64,000 nt of DNA from contig CAYLLE010000005.1 in NCBI GenBank assembly GCA_964384485.1, positions 1-64,000 on the forward strand, read 5' to 3'. The first letter of the stretch is position 1, and each line of letters begins with the position of its first letter. The position numbers and the translations under genes were made by a program. The stretch is from CAYLLE01 sp964384485. Its GTDB lineage: Bacteria; Spirochaetota; Spirochaetia; CAYLLE01. The notes beneath the pieces were generated by a model. The model ran no database searches. It saw only the letters and a program-made list of their open reading frames with translations, and was not told the origin of the DNA. Of the stretch, positions 62,537-64,000 are shown piece after piece.

Positions 62537-63820
62537 ATGAGTAATATAATGAGTTTACCGGAATATGAGGCGGAAATTGCCCGGACCAGGGACAAGCGGA
62601 TGAAATGGTGGAGAGAAGCGCGGTACGGTATGTTTGTCCATTACGGACTCTACTCCCAACTGGCGCGTCATGAATGGACGATGGCTTTGGAGAGCATACC
62701 AGTGGAAGAGTACGAAAAGCTGGCTGACACTTTTTCTCCCGAGCCGGGATCACCCGCGAAGTGGGCCGCTCTCGCGAAAAGAGCGGGAATGAAATACATG
62801 GTTATGACTACAAAGCACCATGAAGGTTTCTGCCTGTGGGATTCCAAACTCACCGATTATAATGCCGCTTTCAAGGGACCAAAACGGGATATTGTCGCGG
62901 AATATGTTGATGCCTGCAGAAAAGAAGGATTAAAAATCGGCTTTTACTACTCCCTGATGGACTGGCACCATCCAGATTCCTGGAGATGCGCGTTTGATCC
63001 GGAAGCGCGTAAACGATTTCTCGATTACACTCAGGGGCTTGTGCGTGAATTAATGTCCAACTACGGGAAAATCGACATACTTTGGTATGATGTCTCGCGG
63101 CCGATGCAGCATCATGAAGGCTGGAACTCTTTATCGATAAATCAGATGGTCAGGGAGCTGCAGCCCGATATCATCATTAACAACCGTTCAAAACTCCCCG
63201 AAGATTTCGGAACACCCGAGGAGCATATCACTGCCATGGACCGGGATTGGGAAGCATGTATGACATTTAACGGTTTGAGCTGGGGCTACGTGGATTCCGA
63301 ACAGGCTGCTCCCTACAGTTATAACGCCCAGGGGATACTCAGGATGCTTCAGCGGGTAACCTCGGGAGGAGGAAACCTGCTTTTGAACATCGGCCCTGCG
63401 CCGGGTGGGGATGTTCCGCGGGAAGCGGTTCAGCCTCTGGAGACAGTGGGACGCTGGCTTGAGGTTCATGGTGATGTTATTTACGGGGAGGTATCTCCCA
63501 TAGCAGGCAAACCGACAGGAGTAGGGATGCTGACCGCCAAAGGAAACACGGCGTATTTATGGGCCTGGATATGGCCGGAAGGGGACTTCTCTTTGGGCGG
63601 TTTCCAAACAAAACTCAGGAAGGTCACCCATAAGGCGACCGGAAAAGAGATCGGGTTCAGCCAGGAACCTCACCGGATCAAGCTGCAGGGACTCGGCCCG
63701 CAGATGCGGGATAAAATTGCCGGTGTTACCGTCCTGGAACTTGAATTTGAAACATCCCCCGAAGCGGTGCGGTGTAGCGCCTATCCCCAGCTTCATGAAG
63801 GAAAGGAAATCAACCCGTAA
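62537..63820 (+). CDS. GH29 alpha-L-fucosidase
   Basis: A 427-residue glycoside hydrolase that releases L-fucose from glycans. The GH29 barrel begins WWREARYGMFVHYGLYS; the active site has His94-His95 in TTKHHEGFCLWDS and the nucleophile Asp185 in KIDILWYDVSRP. GGGNLLLNIGPAPGGDVP closes the barrel, and a beta domain follows from about 330. No signal peptide is present, so it is probably cytoplasmic and acts on imported oligosaccharides. It is transcribed alone from the promoter at 62490. A strong SD precedes ATG. Confidence 0.92.
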   Translation: MSNIMSLPEYEAEIARTRDKRMKWWREARYGMFVHYGLYSQLARHEWTMALESIPVEEYEKLADTFSPEPGSPAKWAALAKRAGMKYMVMTTKHHEGFCLWDSKLTDYNAAFKGPKRDIVAEYVDACRKEGLKIGFYYSLMDWHHPDSWRCAFDPEARKRFLDYTQGLVRELMSNYGKIDILWYDVSRPMQHHEGWNSLSINQMVRELQPDIIINNRSKLPEDFGTPEEHITAMDRDWEACMTFNGLSWGYVDSEQAAPYSYNAQGILRMLQRVTSGGGNLLLNIGPAPGGDVPREAVQPLETVGRWLEVHGDVIYGEVSPIAGKPTGVGMLTAKGNTAYLWAWIWPEGDFSLGGFQTKLRKVTHKATGKEIGFSQEPHRIKLQGLGPQMRDKIAGVTVLELEFETSPEAVRCSAYPQLHEGKEINP

Positions 63821-63846
63821 CTGTGAGGAGTCGGGCGTTTTCTTAG

Positions 63847-64000
63847 GCACAAAATGGTCGGACGGCGGGATTCATCCTTGTAACTGTTCTTTTTCTATTT
63901 ATTTCCGTCTGCCTGAATGCCCAGGAAAATCAGAAAATACTAGTCCTGAATTCATACCATCAAGGACTTCCCTTGGCTGACGGCATGACCGAAGGGGTTA
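63847..64000 (+). CDS. Secreted substrate-binding/sensor protein, partial; 5' end abnormal
   Basis: The frame opens after a TAG at 63844 and runs off the window end. It encodes a hydrophobic signal (FILVTVLFLFISVCLNAQ) and then ENQKILVLNSYHQGLPLADG, the start of the periplasmic ABC-substrate-binding-like domain often attached to sensor kinases and GGDEF proteins (LNSYH motif). No ATG, GTG or TTG lies in frame before the signal. An ATG at 63854 is in another frame and would need a one-base insertion (or two-base deletion) within about 15 bases. So this is either a frameshifted gene, a sequence error, or a rare ATC start. Confidence 0.55.

Noticed and set aside
1..64000. CRISPR arrays, insertion sequences, rRNA or tRNA genes
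   Set aside because: No spaced direct repeats, transposase motifs, terminal inverted repeats or RNA gene patterns were seen. The two tyrosine recombinases are Xer housekeeping types, not integrases of a mobile element.

Overview
The window is a gene-dense bacterial chromosome segment of about 50% GC. It points to a free-living, probably marine or sediment spirochaete of the order Spirochaetales. The gene order flgB-flgC-fliE-fliF-fliG-fliH-fliI-fliJ-flbB-fliK-flgD-flgE-flbD-motA-motB-fliL-fliM-fliY-fliO-fliP-fliQ-fliR-flhB-flhA-flhF-flhG is the spirochaete order. FlbB is present, and the hook protein has the lysine and cysteine used for lysinoalanine cross-linking in spirochaete periplasmic flagella. 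Species cannot be named from the sequence.

Layout. (1) 1-7748 is a compact division and wall cluster, mraZ-rsmH-ftsL-murF-ftsW-ftsQ-ftsA-ftsZ. It starts from a sigma70-type promoter followed by three 10-bp-phased GTGGG boxes, the MraZ operator. mraY, murD, murC and murG are absent. (2) 7749-16308 carries xerD, deoC, a TPR lipoprotein, dprA, topA, xerC and the HslVU protease. (3) 16377-41607 is an almost uninterrupted flagellar block: rod, MS ring, switch, export gate, hook, stator, FlhF/FlhG placement proteins and sigma28 FliA. A terminator-like hairpin plus promoter between flgE and flbD, and a promoter with A-tracts before fliO, probably divide it into transcription units. The run dprA-topA-xerC-hslV-hslU-flgB and the ending fliA...SwrB-like protein mirror the Bacillus fla/che region. 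(4) 41620-48521 follows fliA and is the least explained part: a Jag-N/FapA protein, a small charged protein, a SwrB-like membrane HTH protein, a second Hsp70, a J-domain/HEAT protein that overlaps it, and a CheA-like histidine kinase.

(5) 48522-51941 is a glycine betaine/proline-betaine ABC importer (proV-proW-proX). It has its own strong promoter, a perfect palindrome over the -10, a 240-nt leader and a strong terminator. (6) 51942-56326, on the minus strand, holds a sulfatase, a CNNM/CBS membrane protein and a PAS histidine kinase, closely spaced as an operon. (7) 56405-57577 is an orphan membrane GAF protein. (8) 57663-62390, on the minus strand, is a MacAB-like efflux operon (adaptor, ATPase, two permeases) whose promoter appears to give a leaderless mRNA. 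(9) 62537-63820 is a GH29 alpha-L-fucosidase with its own promoter. The window ends in the 5' part of a secreted substrate-binding-like protein with no normal in-frame start.

As a whole, cell division, chromosome dimer resolution and the periplasmic flagellar machine lie next to each other in one orientation for 48 kb. The last 16 kb is accessory: osmoprotection, signalling, efflux, and desulfation plus fucose release from glycans.
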